DNA of 64,000 nt from the NCBI RefSeq assembly GCF_963576615.1, contig NC_088711.1:61654248-61718247 (forward strand), in the 5' to 3' direction. The notes beneath the pieces were generated by a model, which was not told the DNA's origin, ran no database searches, and was given only the letters and a program-made list of their open reading frames with translations. This DNA comes from Watersipora subatra. Lineage: Eukaryota; Bryozoa; Gymnolaemata; Cheilostomatida; Watersiporidae. Of the stretch, positions 36,741 through 47,900 are shown piece by piece. A program made the translations under genes and the position numbers. Positions within the stretch are counted from its first letter, which is position 1; the number at the start of each line of letters is the position of its first letter.

Positions 36741-36889
36741 TAGACTTACATTATTTTCTCAAGTTTATAAATTTTTTCTAACTTCAAGTTTTTAATATAA
36801 GTTTTTAAATTTTGTTTCATTATCGTTGTTATTTCAGATTTGCGTCTTTTAAACATAATTTGAATGACATGTTTTAAGTTTAAAACCTA

Positions 36890-37400
36890 ACAAATTAGTA
36901 ATTCATGATTAATTTCACATTTTGTAACAAACTTTTATTCCCTGAGCAACGCCGGGTAGTACAGCTAAAATTACATTCATGGTTTTTACATTATTTCTTT
37001 GAATTAAAATAACTTCTTCAATCAGATCTACTTAAACAAGTTCTCATTGTTGTATAAACTCTTTCAACTTTTTTATTTAATGTTTATTTTAACCATCTCT
37101 TTTAACTCTAACTTTATCACTTATCTTTTTGCGAACATGTTTTTATTATAACAGATGAAAAAAACTGATAAAGCAAAGTTCTAACTGTGAAGAGAAAACG
37201 GTAATAGTGAAGGGAAAAAAATAATCTATATATCTACTTCTCAAAGTATTTTTTCTGTTTTCTGTTGTTGTATGTATATCTGTAAGCGTTCTGGCTATAG
37301 ATCTTAAAATCTTGCAATACAGAGTGCATACCGCAGAAGATTTGATCTCAAACCCACCCACTCACAAGACCAACACCATACCCAATAGGCCAATGAGATT
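36890..37400 (-). repeat. SINE-like repeat remnants with GC hairpin
   Basis: The hairpin word GCAACGCCGGGTAGTACAG (36953) is followed by CTA. A B-box-like GGTTTGAGATCAAATC (minus strand, about 37355-37340) and the block GGCTATAGATCTTAAAATCTTG (37282) repeat the order seen in the better copies at 37.7 and 39.0 kb. Confidence 0.5.
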
Positions 37401-37619
37401 AAGTTGTTAGGCTGCTGATATAAGTCATAATATGGAAGCAAATACCCGGCGGCTTTGCGTATGACGCAGGTCATAGCATAACGTCACGAGACGGTTGGCT
37501 CACATTATTAAGCAAACTCAAATTTTCTACTGGCATTATGCCAGGCTAATAGCAAGCAACTCTCATTATTTCCCATTGTTTATAAGACAAAACATTTTTC
37601 TTATGATACATAGTTTGAA

Positions 37620-38230
37620 AGTTAGATTGGCAAATGCTGTTATATGTTAAATACAAATCAATTTTTCATACACAGATATTTCTATTACCAGGACAACGCC
37701 GGGTAGCAAAGCTAGTATATTTCTCAAAGTATGTCGCAAGTCTTATGTTAATCTGCATTCCAGTTATAGCTATTAAAATCGTGCTATTACAATTTCGCGT
37801 TCCGATGAATTTGAACTCACGACGAATATGCCGACAAGTTTTTTATCCGGTTATGCTACCACTGAGCTAGAATGGCATATTGATCAGAGACCTTTTTATA
37901 TACCGCATACCGAAAGCGCATGCTAATTATTTTAGCATAACACTCATGCGTTACGATACTCCTCTTCAGAATTTTTGGGGACCCAATTATATGCAATGCG
38001 ATGCTTTTTAATATTTTTTTGTTAAAGCTAATGATTTACCTCAAAATTAAAATTTTGTGATTTTTGTTCTGATTATCTACGTTACTACAATAGAAAAATA
38101 TATACGGTGCATCGACATTTCATAGTTTACATACCTGCTATTTATTTTCCATCTATATTTAGTTTGCTACTAATTTATTCCAGCTGCTCCGAAGGCCTGT
38201 TCCGAAATAAATTATGTTTTTTTGGACTCT
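37620..38230 (-). repeat. tRNA-derived SINE-like repeat, best copy
   Basis: On the minus strand 37880-37800 contains TAGCTCAGTGGTAGCATAAC (A box) and GTGAGTTCAAATTC (B box), about 45 bases apart as in tRNA genes. Then come the ATAGCTATAACTGG word, TACTTTGAGAAATATA, CTAGC and the hairpin TACCCGGCGTTGTCCTGGTA (37708-37689). The tail 37980-38200 matches 26900-27180. A real tRNA gene is unlikely because the acceptor stem does not pair and other copies have diverged in the same place. Confidence 0.65.
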
Positions 38231-38434
38231 GATTTAGTACTTTGGGCTCCACAACCATTAAATACAAACAAAATTTTTGTTCATTTAAAAAATTAATTTT
38301 TACATTATTTCTTTTTACATTAGTTCAAATTAAGAACTCTTTGTTTGTATGAATATTTTTCAATTTTTTCATGCGTCAAAATAATAACCACAATGTTTGA
38401 GAGCGTTATTAAAATAAAGAAATTCCAATTGGCA

Positions 38435-38595
38435 TTTTCGTGATGGCTGCGATTAACTGTTCGTTTTTGAGTTTTTAAAAGGTTGTAATCACACTTCCAC
38501 ATATTTTGCACCGACAACACAACAGAGTAAGACATGGTAAATCTTTTGATACCAAATAACAGTAATGTGAATTTTATTACAAGCCAACCTTTAAA
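38435..38595 (+). repeat. Dispersed repeat, partner of 1913-2075
   Basis: The reverse complement matches 1913-2075 over about 160 bases, including the words for AACAGTTAATCGCAGCCAT and TATTTGGTATCAAAAG. Confidence 0.55.
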
Positions 38596-38929
38596 AATTA
38601 TTCATTTTCCTACCACTGATATTTTTACTTAGTTAGCTTCCATTCATTATTATTAATATTAATTTTTCATTCAAAAATTTTTGCAGACATTGTTCTAATA
38701 ATACTTTAACTAAAAATACTACCATATTATGTCATATTTTTATTAATCTGATAAATACCTGTATCCTCCAAAGTTACACAATGTCTAAAATCTAAAAAAA
38801 GGAACCTGTCCTGCACAAAATCATTTCCTCATGATATGAAGTTTGAAAGTTACAGTTGTTTGACAAAGTTTAAAAACCTTAGCAGTTGTTTTTATTTTCT
38901 CTATTAATTTATTTCAACTACACAAAACA

Positions 38930-39240
38930 ATTCTCTCATGATATGTAGTCTGAAAGTTAGAATGGCAAATGTTTTTATATATGTTAAATACAAATCAATT
39001 TTCTGTCCAAAAGCTTTTTTTATTACCTGGGCAATGCCGGGTAATACAGTTAGTTTTTGTATATATATTTCTGGTGTGATTGTGTATGTGTTTTTAGGTA
39101 TTTCCAGCTATAGCTATTAAAATCTTGGAATTAAGATTTTGCATTATGGTGGGTTTGAACTCATGGAGATTGCAACCGCAAGTTTCATAACCACTCACTC
39201 TACTACTGAGCTTTACAAACCTTAGTAATGCTAGCTCTCA
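38930..39240 (-). repeat. tRNA-derived SINE-like repeat, third copy
   Basis: On the minus strand 39215-39130 contains AGCTCAGTAGTAGAGTGAG (A box) and ATGAGTTCAAACCC (B box), then the ATAGCTATAGCTGG word and the hairpin TACCCGGCATTGCCCAGGTA (39044-39025). Upstream the phrase ATGTTAAATACAAATCAATT (38980) also occurs in the 37.65 kb copy. Confidence 0.6.
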
Positions 39241-39415
39241 TCTTATGCCGTATAGCATATACACACTTAACTGACATACCCTGCAGGATGAAAATATTCA
39301 ATGGATATAAAAATTCGCAATTTCGCGAACAGTAAATTTTGATCATTATTAAATTCCGCGAATGATTAGTTCTATTTTTAATCACAAGAGAGAATAACTA
39401 CTGCCTCAAATTAAA

Positions 39416-39735
39416 ACTTAGCCGCTATACATAAATACTAAACGTAGCTGAGTTCCAAAACCTTTTTAAAATCGTTGCCGGGGCTTCGAGTTAACCCCAT
39501 TGCTAATGCATCACATTTCTTTACAAAATTATTCAAGGTTGTCGCAAGATATGCAGAATGGTGTCATTGCAAAAGTAGCCGCTTAACAGAAGTATTAAAT
39601 GTAGCCGAGTTCCAAAACTTTTTTTAAAATCATCGCAGGGGCTTCGAATTAACCCCATTGCCAATGCATCAAACTTCTTTACAAAATTATTCAAGACTTT
39701 CACAAGTTATTCGACGTGGTTTCGTCATCGCAAAC
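39416..39735. repeat. 157 bp tandem duplication
   Basis: Two units, from 39421 and 39578, share GAGTTCCAAAAC, GGGGCTTCGA, TTAACCCCATTGC and TTTACAAAATTATTCAAG at about 85 percent identity. Confidence 0.75.
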
Positions 39736-40125
39736 ATATTTCCTAGCCTTTTACATTGAAATCAACTCCATCAACCTCCAATACCGAAGTTGAGGACGAC
39801 AATGATTCTGATCTGGACATTATGATATGTATTTGATTTGCAGTGCAAATCAAACATATACCATAGCCTATACCTATAACTAACAGCGTTAGTTAATTCT
39901 TTTGTTTAAAATCTGATCGCTTTCATTAAATACTTCAGCTATTGCTTTTGTACTTCCTTAACACTTATTAATATTTGTTCTTGTGTTTACTGCAGATTGA
40001 GAATAAAACAACCTACTCCGATTACGAAAACAAGAAACAATTAGTAATATTCACAAAGGCAGGAATATTGGCAGAGAAGCAATCAGTCAACCTAGACTCC
40101 TTCATCAACAACCGCTCCTTGATAT
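39736..40125. other. Left flank of gypsy-2, possible coding fragment
   Basis: An acidic frame TEVEDDNDSDLDIM lies near 39785-39830, and after ACTGCAG (39995) a frame reads NKTTYSDYENKKQLVIFTKA. Neither matches a family that I recognise. Gypsy-2 interrupts this sequence at 40126. Confidence 0.25.
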
Positions 40126-40324
40126 TATCGTAATATTGGGTTGGTGGGCCTCGGGCTACGCTAATGTCTGAAGTCATGGTCCTTACAGGTAATTATGAGA
40201 GGTCACATAAGGTTACAAAAAGTCAAGGACGTGGTAGTTGAGAGAGGAGTATATAAGCGTGGGGAGAACCGGACCGGGTCCTTATTCGCTTCAATTTCAT
40301 GCAAGTGCATACATTTATACAACA
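40126..40324 (+). repeat. Gypsy-2 5' LTR
   Basis: It matches 45892-46090 at roughly 87 percent by eye, including GGTTGGTGGGCCTC, GTCAAGGACGTGGTAGTTG and GGGGAGAACCGGACCGGGT, and ends TATACAACA. The first bases are changed (TATC for TGTT). A TATA box TATATAAG is at 40250. Confidence 0.85.
40250..40257 (+). promoter_or_regulatory. Gypsy-2 LTR TATA box
   Basis: TATATAAG in the 5' LTR. The 3' LTR has AAATAAG at the same place, so the box is lost there. Confidence 0.45.
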
Positions 40325-40342
40325 TGGCGCAGTTGACAAAGC
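40325..40342 (+). promoter_or_regulatory. Gypsy-2 primer binding site
   Basis: TGGCGCAGTTGACAAAGC follows the LTR end directly and begins TGG, as expected for pairing with a tRNA 3' CCA end. The tRNA species was not determined. Confidence 0.6.
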
Positions 40343-40610
40343 TTTAATTTTTTTTGTGTGTGTTATCGTTAGCGATAACTTTCTGGTTTGGGTGTAAGTT
40401 TAACGTTTGATAAGACCCTTTCACGGGCGTGCAGGCGGAGTGACGCATGGTAGGGTGGTGTTGTGAGGCTGTGAGGTGTTGTAGCGGTGAAGCATCAGTG
40501 TTGGAGAGATGTAGATATTTATTAAGTGTTCACAGAAAGTGAGGATTACAGAAATATATACAAGTGGGGTAGAGTAAATTTGTGGTGGGAAATATACATA
40601 TTGTGTTGAG

Positions 40611-41915
40611 ATGGAGAGTGGTTTTCCGAAGCTGGTGTTTCATGAGCACGGTGATGGCTCGTGGGAAAGATTTATAGAAGAGATAATAATGTGTATTAAA
40701 AGTGCTGTTGAGAAGAGAGGTTACGTAGTTGATGATGAGGGTGACAGAGTGCCTATTAAGAAAGGTAGAGCTAGGTTAGTGCCACTATTGAAAGCTATTG
40801 GGCACAACGGTAGAGAAGTATTGAGGGATGCAGGGTTTAATGTAGATGGTGCAAATTCTACTTATGAAGAGGCAGTGGAGGTTTTGCAGGATTATTATGG
40901 TAGACAAGAGAGTATGTTTGTAAAGGGGCATAGGTTTCTGACAGGTAAGCAGGCACTTAGAAAAAGTGATAGAGAGTACCTACAACCGGTAGAGAGTTTG
41001 AGCAGACATGCCGAGTTAGCTAATATTGATGATAGGGTAAGGTTTGCCCTTATAATAGTAGCGGTTAACGGGTTGAGGGACAGAGAAGTAAGTAGAGATT
41101 TGATGAAGAACACCAATCTGACTTGGGAGTTGTTACATGAGGCATTGAGGGCTTGTGAGATGGCAAAAATTTGGATAGACTTTTGAGAACTGAGAATAGA
41201 AGTACTGACTTGAAAATTGAGGTTAAGATGGAGGCAGCAGAGGTGTCAGAGTTTGATAGCCGAGCACATTACCGGAGTATGCTAAGTAAGCTACGATTCA
41301 GCGGGTAGATCTTCCCCTAGAAGTAGTCCTAGGAGTGGTAGAAGGGACTATAGTAATAATAGTGAGGAGCATGATACTAGTATATATGGGACACAAGGTT
41401 GGGAGTGTAACGAGGACAGTGGCAATAGGAAGTATAGAGATAATAGCTAGGAAAGGTATGTCTCTAGATATAGAGAAAACAGTAAAGAGAGTAGCAGAGA
41501 TATAGTTTGCTACAATTGCAGAGGTAGTGGCCACAAGATGCAGAGTTGTCCCTCCATTAAATGTTTTTCTTGTGGGCAGCGAAGACAAGTATCCTGTTGT
41601 TGTAGAGATAAGGGAAAAGATGTAGGTTATGACAGACGAGGTAGCAACATGTGGTCAGGAGGTAGCCGTGATAATAGCTATGAGCGATATGGTAGCCGGG
41701 ATAGTAGTAGGGAGAGATACAGGGGCCGAAAAATCCCCAACAAAACGAGAGACAAGTTGAGTAGGTACAGAGACAATAATATGGATAGGCTTGAGGAGGA
41801 GAGGTATAAGAAGAGGCGCGAAACGAGTCGGTATGACGAAAGGTACCGGGATAATAGTAAGGGCAGAAGCGTTAGATTCTGTGGCTCTATAGATAAATAT
41901 AATGATGACAGCTGA
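40611..41915 (+). pseudogene. Gypsy-2 gag with CCHC knuckle
   Basis: The first open part (40611-41186, about 191 codons from ATG) has a capsid-like helical composition (GSWERFIEEIIMCIKSAVEK, RALRACEMAKI-type end). After frame changes, CYNCRGSGHKMQSC at about 41511-41552 forms a C-x2-C-x4-H-x4-C knuckle, followed by CFSCGQRRQVSC, a second, damaged knuckle. An Arg/Asp/Tyr-rich tail (SRDSSRERYRGR, SRYRDNNMDR) runs to about 41915. Confidence 0.7.
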
Positions 41916-41939
41916 CTAGGACGGATAATTGTGCAGGTG

Positions 41940-42320
41940 TTAAAAGTCAATAAGGCGAATGTTTAGTTTACATTTGATACTGAAGCAGAGGTGTCTGCTG
42001 TAACCAAGGGGATAGCCAAAAGATTGAACCTACGGCTAGAAGAGCCATCCACTGTCTTGGCGGAAGTAAATGGTCATAAATTAAAAGTAGTTTGTAAAGC
42101 AAGAGTTCAGTTGGAAAGTAAATATAGATTTATGGAAACAGGAGTGTACGTGAAGGAGGGATCTAAGGCAAACTTGGTGGGTATAACTGAGTTGAGGTCG
42201 CTGAATTTGTTGGCTGTAGTCAACGCGGTGAGCAACAGCGAGTTTGACCCAGTAAAAGAGTTTGAGGAAGTTTTTAATGGTCTAAGCACTATGCCAGGTC
42301 TTAAGTTTTAAGACTTTCCA
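41940..42320 (+). pseudogene. Gypsy-2 aspartic protease
   Basis: The frame reads FTFDTEAEVSAVTKGIAKRL, where D-T-G has become D-T-E, and later VYVKEGSKANLVGITELRSL, the expected L-x-G-x-x-x-L segment. A TAG lies just before the motif (41962). The active-site glycine change would inactivate it. Confidence 0.65.
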
Positions 42321-42329
42321 GGTTAAAGG

Positions 42330-43164
42330 AAGGTATAGAGCCAGTGAGGTTATACTCGCCTCGATTTATAGCAGCAGGTTTAAGAGAGCAGACTAAGCAG
42401 GAGTTCGATAATATGTTGGAAATCAAAGGGATTGAGCAGTTTGAAGAACCTACTGAGTGGTGCTCAGGGCTAACTATAGCGCCTAAGCCGGAGAAAAGAT
42501 AAGGATTTGTGTAGATTTAACCGGACTGAACAGATCTGTCAAGCGAGAGGTTTACCATTTGCCTAAGATTTCAGATCTGTTCACTGAATTATCTAAGAGA
42601 ACGATTTTTTCGAAGTTAGATGCAAACTCAGGGTTTTGGCAAGTTCAGGTGGAGGAGGGGTCAAGGTCATTGACAACCTTTATCACCCTTTGGGGTAGAT
42701 ATAGGTTGAATCGTAAGCCATTTGGTACCTCATCTGCTTCTGAATTTTTGCAGAGAGCAATAAAAAAGGTTATTGGGGACATGAAAGTAGTAGTACACTT
42801 AATGGACGATGTCCTAGTATATGGAAGAGCCGCAAATGAACATTGGTCGAGATTGAGGGAGGTACTGGAGAGAATCAGGTGTTCAGGCATGACGTTAAGG
42901 AAGGATAAGTGCGAGTTTGGCAAAAGTGAAATCAAGTTTCTGGGCCATTTGGTTAGCGCGGCTGGCATTGCGCCAGACCCATGTAAACTAGAGGCAGTTT
43001 TAAGCTTGAAGCCGGTTAAAAAAACCAAGGCTAAAAGGTTTACAGGGATGGTAAGTTATTTGAGTAAGTTCAGTAGAGAGCCAGCAGAGCTATGCACAAA
43101 GTGTCAGGAAGTAGATCAGAGTGCTATTGGAGTCCAGATCAGGAACAGGCTTTTGAGAAAGTGA
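42330..43164 (+). pseudogene. Gypsy-2 reverse transcriptase
   Basis: It begins YSPRFIAAGLREQTKQEFD near 42350. After breaks at 42500-42540, the frame 42559-43164 reads FSKLDANSGFWQVQVEE (motif A with catalytic Asp), RKPFGTSSASEFLQRAI (motif B region), HLMDDVLVYG (motif C, LMDD for YMDD), LRKDKCEFGKSEIKFLGHLV and FTGMVSYLSKF. A frameshift near 43095 separates it from RNase H. Confidence 0.8.
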
Positions 43165-44099
43165 AGATAGCTTTATCTAAAGCACCAGTATTGTGTGCCT
43201 TTGACTTGAATAGGAGGCATAGGGTGTCGGCAGATGTCAGTAGAAATGCAGTAGAGGCAGTATTGCTACAACTGAATGAGGGTAATTTGTGGCAGCCAGT
43301 GGAATATGCGTCGAGGAAAATGTCCAAGACAGAGAAAAGGCATGCGACGATAGGGAAGGAGGCGTTGGTAATTACATGGGCATGTGAGAAGTTTGACTAC
43401 TATTTAGTAGGCAGAAAGTTTGAGGTTGAGACTGACCATAAGCCGCTTATTTCACCGTTAGGTGAAAAGGACTTGTCAGCCTTACCAGTCAGGGTTCAGA
43501 GGTTTAAAATGTGGTTAATGAGGAATGACTACACAACATTTCATACACTTTGGGAGCAAATGTATTTGGCTAACTCTTTGAGCTTACCTAATGAAAAACT
43601 GGACAGTAAAAAGGTTAGGAGTGAAGATTTAAATACTGCTGTAGTTAGCAGTGTGACCTCTAGCACTTTTATGGACAGTTTAACTATAGAGTTAAGGTCA
43701 GAGATGTTTAAAGATGAGGAGGCTCCTGAATGTTTGAAATTTGTTATGGAAGACTGGCTGAGAGGTGGCAAAAAGTTGGGCAGTGAGCTTTTAAAGCCTT
43801 ATAGTGTAAGGGAATGGCTTACTGTACGAGATGGTTTACTTTTCTTTAGAGACAGGGTAAATATACGTAGGTCTATGAAAAAGTTGTATCTAGAGAAGTG
43901 TCATGTTGGTCACCAAGGAATTGATAAATGTCGGAGGAGAGCTAGGTGCCACTTCTGGCGGCCAGGAGTTAGTGTAGACATCTATGAGTTCATAAGGCAA
44001 GGCGATACCTGTGTCATCCATGGACAGTCAAGCACCAACCCATGGTTGAATATGAGTTACCAACAAAGCCTTGGGAAGTACTTGGTAGTGATGTGTTAG
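43092..44099 (+). pseudogene. Gypsy-2 RNase H and integrase zinc domain
   Basis: An open frame of about 335 codons. RNase H: RHRVSADVSRNAVEAVLLQ (first Asp), PVEYASRKMSKTEKRHATIG and KEALVITWACEKFDYYL with FEVETDHKPL. Integrase zinc part: KCHVGHQGIDKCRRRARCHF, then WRPGVSVDIYEFI and GDTCVIHG, where the second Cys of the expected C-x2-C is an Ile/His region, so the zinc site is damaged. It ends before the integrase core. Confidence 0.75.
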
Positions 44100-44500
44100 T
44101 ATTAAATGGCGAGTTGTATTTGTTGATAATTCATTACTATTCCAGGTAGATTGAGGTACTGCACATCAACGCTCAAATATCTAGGGAGGTAATAACTGTT
44201 ATAAAGAAAGTGTTTGCTAGATTCGGTATCCCTAGCATTTTGCGGTCAGATAACGGGCTTTGTTATAATAGTAAAGAGTTCTGGAATTTTGCAGATTTGT
44301 ATGGCATCAGGGTAGTTACTAGTAGTCCTTGGTATCCCCAGAGTAATGGTTTGGCGGAAAGTGCAGTTAAAACAGTAAAAAGTTGGTGGAAAATAGAGGG
44401 AGATAAGGATATGGCATTGTTAGTATATAAAACAACCCCTTTGTCAACTGGGTACTCACCGGTGAACTAATGTTTGGCTGAGCGGTTAAGTCAAATTTGG
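44070..44500 (+). pseudogene. Gypsy-2 integrase core
   Basis: Around 44072-44150 a frame with EVLGSDVLVLNGELYLLIIH carries the first catalytic Asp and ends at a TAG. The frame to 44470 reads FARFGIPSILRSDNGLCYNS (second Asp) and TSSPWYPQSNGLAESAVKTV (catalytic Glu). The DD-35-E pattern is kept but split by stops. Confidence 0.75.
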
Positions 44501-44890
44501 GTGTAAGCAGTAAAGGGGAACTAAATTACGAGGAGTTCAAAAGTAGAAAAAGGGGAAAGAAAGTCCAAATTAAAAAGCAGTTGGGATATTTAGCATGGGG
44601 TATCAAAATTGCCAGAATTCGAGCCAGGACAGGTCATCTACATGTACATGAAGGCACCTACTGACACCGGAGAAGCAGGTACGGTGGTAAGAAGGTACAG
44701 TACGCCAGAAAATTATTGGGTAAAGGTTGGTTTGGGTGCCATCAGGAGAAATAGAAAACATAGAAACAGGTGGTGAGGCTAGTGGTGACAGACAACCGGA
44801 GAAGGGCAGTGGAGAGAGAGTAGTAGAGAGGAAGGATGGTTGCGAAGCTAAGAAGCCTGTGGTATATGGTAGTAGCGGTAAGCTGTGGTG
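44501..44890 (+). pseudogene. Gypsy-2 integrase C-terminal region, degraded
   Basis: A basic stretch SRKRGKKVQIKKQ-type near 44540-44580 and a Gly/Glu-rich part follow. No domain is assigned. Confidence 0.35.
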
Positions 44891-45600
44891 CATGATTTGT
44901 AGAGTTAAGCAAGATCACTGGTAATGTTTGTAGGAGGTGCAGGAGAAGTGGACACTTTGCAGAAGGACTGCAAAGTACCCAACTGTCAGTGGTGTGGTGA
45001 GACCGGGCACGCGGTTAGTGGATGCCCCTGCTGGGGTCTAGGTCATCCAGTGAGTAACGAGGCAGGGAAAAGGAAGGGCAGTGAGAAAGCACCAGCGCCT
45101 CAGAAGAAGGTGAGGAGTTATGCTGAGGTGAGTGGCGGTGCTAGGCAAGCTGCTATACTGGTACCCATTATGGGGAAGGTAAGCTCTTTTTTAGCAGATG
45201 GATTGTTAGTATTGAGCGTGAGGAGTTGGAGGTGCGGAGGAAGTTTGATGCAGAGTTGGCCAGACTGGCTGCCGAGCGCAAGGCAGCAGTCAGTAAGTTT
45301 GAGAATGCAGAGGCATTTAGGGCGGCCATTGAGCGGTTGGTCAAGGTTTAGAAAAGGATTGCGGGTAGTAGGCTTGCACCGAAGAAAGGTCAGGCCGAGG
45401 TAAATAGGTCTGGGCCTATATCAACTCTCAGCTCTGTGGCGCCATCCCCTGAGCAGCCGATTATGGCCTATGGTGAGACCTCCCACAGGATGCCTGTTAG
45501 GCCCGTCTCCATTAGGGAGACATGGTCATGGGGAGACGTGGTCAAGACAGAAGGGGTAGAATCTGAGGTTGAGAAGTCGTTACTGACCTAACCACCAGTT
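44890..45600 (+). pseudogene. Extra zinc-knuckle and coiled-coil ORF between integrase and 3' LTR
   Basis: Near 44932 the frame reads RCRRSGHFAE, a knuckle start. A neighbouring frame (44924-45403) reads CQWCGETGHAVSGC (C-x2-C-x4-H-x4-C), then a Lys-rich part ending KVRSYAEVSGG. A further frame at 45196-45350 reads IEREELEVRRKFDAELARLA and FENAEAFRAAIERLVKV, a likely coiled coil. Two knuckles, a basic linker with 'SYAEV' and a coiled coil resemble gag or LINE ORF1 proteins. It sits where an env gene would be, but no signal peptide or transmembrane segment is seen. It may be a third ORF of the element or an inserted LINE ORF1. Confidence 0.45.
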
Positions 45601-45891
45601 TCCGAGCCAGTTGAGAGTAGTCAAGGTAGTGGTGGAGGCAGTAGTGTTGGTGTTGTTGGTGACAGAGATCACGGTGGTAGTGAAGGAGGTGGGGGATCAG
45701 GAGAGTATAGAAAGTGGTGCCGCCAAGTACGACAGCAGCCCAGGGTTGCTCGAGAGTGATGGTACTCCAGATGAGTTGATGGACCAGAAGTAAAGAGTAA
45801 GGCAAACTTCACCAGCAAGGCGAGTCACTGAATGAGCTCAAATGTATTTCTGGAAAGTTTGTGACCCATACAGGAAAAAAGAAAAAGGGCA
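45601..45891 (+). other. Gypsy-2 3' untranslated part and purine tract
   Basis: A GTAGTG/GGTGTT-type simple repeat gives Val-rich chance frames at 45611-45700. The purine tract at 45871-45890 directly precedes the LTR and would prime second-strand synthesis. Confidence 0.5.
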
Positions 45892-46090
45892 TGTTGTATA
45901 ATCGGGTTGGTGGGCCTCAAGCTACGCTAATGTCTGAGGTCATGGTAGTTACAAGTAGTTACGAGAGGTCACGAGAGGTTACAAAAAGTCAAGGACGTGG
46001 TAGTTGAGAGAGCAGTAAATAAGCGTGGGGAGAACCGGACCGGGTTCTTCGTCGCTTCAATTTCATGTAAGTGCATACATTTATACGACA
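45892..46090 (+). repeat. Gypsy-2 3' LTR
   Basis: Starts TGTTGTATAATCGGG and ends TATACGACA (TG...CA), 199 bases. Confidence 0.85.
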
Positions 46091-46099
46091 AATACCGCT

Positions 46100-46976
46100 G
46101 CAGCAAACATGATTATATTCTATTTTGTGTATAGATATATTATAATTTATTACAAACCTGAGTGTACAAATAAAATATTTCAAACACAAATAAAATTTTA
46201 AAAACAATGAATGGAGTAAATAAAAGCAGTTTAGCCCATATAGCGGTTGACTAGCAATAAAATTAAACTGAAACTCTTTATAAGTAAATAGCGTGTAATG
46301 GTGCTCTCTGACTAGTAATTTTGGTAATAGTAGCTCTATATCACTGTCACGGTCTTGGGGAGATGTTAAAGGCGGTTCTCTTGCTACTACATGGCTGGTA
46401 AGGGAGTTATCAACAGAACTCTCTTCGTAGCTTACTATTGCAAAGTTCTGCCAGTTGGCCAAAAATTTGTGCACATAAAGGCATTTTGTTCCTTTTTAAA
46501 ACAGATATATTCTCCTTGTTAGCAGCTGCGGTCACTTCTACCTCAATTTCAAGACCTTCCTGAATGATTGATGATCTTCTAGAAATGACATCTGCCACCC
46601 TTGAAATCATTGTGCCTCTGTGTATGGTGAAAAATCTCTCTCTCACACTAAAACAAATAAATAAGCAGTAGGGATGGAAAAAATAAATATTGCGTTTTAC
46701 CGAAGAACCAAAGTAAACTTCAATTATTAATTTTGTAAATGGTTTTGAACAAATCTCATTACTTACCACAAGTTGTTGGTTCATCAAATGCCTCCAAATC
46801 GATGAATATTCGTGAAAACCTCTGAACGCGGCAAGAAAGTTATAGCTTAGCATAATCAACTCATAGTTGTAAGCTAAACAGAAACCAAAACACGCTGTGT
46901 GCGCATGCAAAGGGTTACCTCGATTGCTAGCCGCAATGGAGTTAACTCTGAATAGAGAGTGGTTGTGTTCACCCAT
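46100..46976 (-). CDS. Unidentified minus-strand coding-like frames
   Basis: Two overlapping long frames meet near 46470. One (46976-46410) contains, after a possible acceptor (TTGTTTTAG, 46652), MISRVADVISRRSSIIQEGL then EIEVEVTAAANKENISVLKR. The other (46474 onward) reads FLANWQNFAIVSYEESSVDN then TSPQDRDSDIELLLPKLLVR. The amino-acid composition looks protein-like, but no family is recognised, and the end of the second frame runs into the gypsy-2 LTR, so it is not complete. It could be the interrupted partner of the acidic fragment near 39.8 kb. Confidence 0.25.
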
Positions 46977-47052
46977 GAATAAATTAGTTCGCGATCATAC
47001 ATGAAAAAGGCTATTTGCGCGAAACTTGACTCCGCGAATAAATTCATCCTGT

Positions 47053-47900
47053 AGAGTATTATGTGAGCATTGCGCCCACACATGATGCCCCTGTTATAAA
47101 ATATTGTTTACCTAACTCTATGAAACAAATTTTTTTTCGTTATTTTTTAATTAGGGCGAATTTTTTTCTGCTACACAGTACCAACAATAATTTCTCTCGA
47201 AATTAAAATTTGACGACTTGTGTACTGATTATATACGTTATTGGAAAATACACATTGCTTGCCATGGCAAGTTCAGCATTATCTGTTATGGTAAAAACTG
47301 ATTCACTAATGAATAAATGATAAAATTTTAGTTGAAAGTTTGAAGTTTACTAAAGTACATTTTAAAACTTTGTATGTCTTTACTGAGCTAAATTCATTTA
47401 AGTTAGATTCAGCGCTTATGTTACACGTCTGTCTTGAAGGTAAGAACTCTCTACGCAATAAATTTTAATGTCATATTATCTTGCAGATCATAACTACAAA
47501 GTCATTGTAAGTATCTATAGTTACTGTTAGTACCTACAATGACCGAGTGTACCAATTCTTTTGGGCAGTAGCACTTCAACTAGCTGCAGTGCTACTGCCC
47601 ATGTGGGCTTCATCATGCCTTAGCAAGTAGGAACTAAGCTTTCATTTATTTTGTTTAACTTAATCATTATTATAACTATATTTTCATTTTGCATAATGTT
47701 ATATTTCTACTAATTGATAAAGTAAAACACACACGCGCACAGAGACACTAAGATTAATACATCATTTTGTGACCATTTTTAATGATGATGGTTTTTATGA
47801 TTTTACCACGAGGGAATTACTTTAGATAATTACTATGGGTTTCTATACCACTCTATGTACATCTATTATCCTAATATACATGTATATATATATATATAAA
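47053..47900. other. AT-rich spacer with a short dispersed-repeat match
   Basis: The part 47185-47245 (CTCGAAATTAAAATTTG, CTGATTATATACGTTATTG) matches the tail of the SINE-like repeat at 38.05 kb. Nothing else is recognised. Confidence 0.4.

Larger units (their letters stand above)
40126..46090 (+). mobile_element. Ty3/gypsy-type LTR retrotransposon with an extra 3' ORF, decayed
   Basis: Plus strand: 199 base LTR, primer site TGGCGCAGTTGACAAAGC (40325), gag, protease, RT, RNase H, integrase, an additional zinc-knuckle ORF, purine tract (AGGAAAAAAGAAAAAGGGCA, 45871-45890) and 199 base LTR. The gene order PR-RT-RH-IN is Ty3/gypsy. Two adjacent knuckle motifs in gag and the integrase style suggest the Mag/SURL branch, as a guess. 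Stops and frameshifts occur in every coding part. The element is AG-rich on its coding strand, unlike gypsy-1. Confidence 0.85.

Noticed and set aside
37800..37885. Functional tRNA gene on the minus strand
   Set aside because: A and B boxes are good, but acceptor and anticodon stems do not pair and the block is part of a dispersed repeat.
36952..39048. GC hairpin followed by CTAG as a Helitron 3' end
   Set aside because: At 37.71 and 39.05 kb the sequence downstream of CTAG is also shared, so the hairpin is internal to a longer repeat and not a terminus.
45611..45793. Val-rich open frame
   Set aside because: It arises from a GTAGTG/GGTGTT simple repeat in the untranslated end of gypsy-2.
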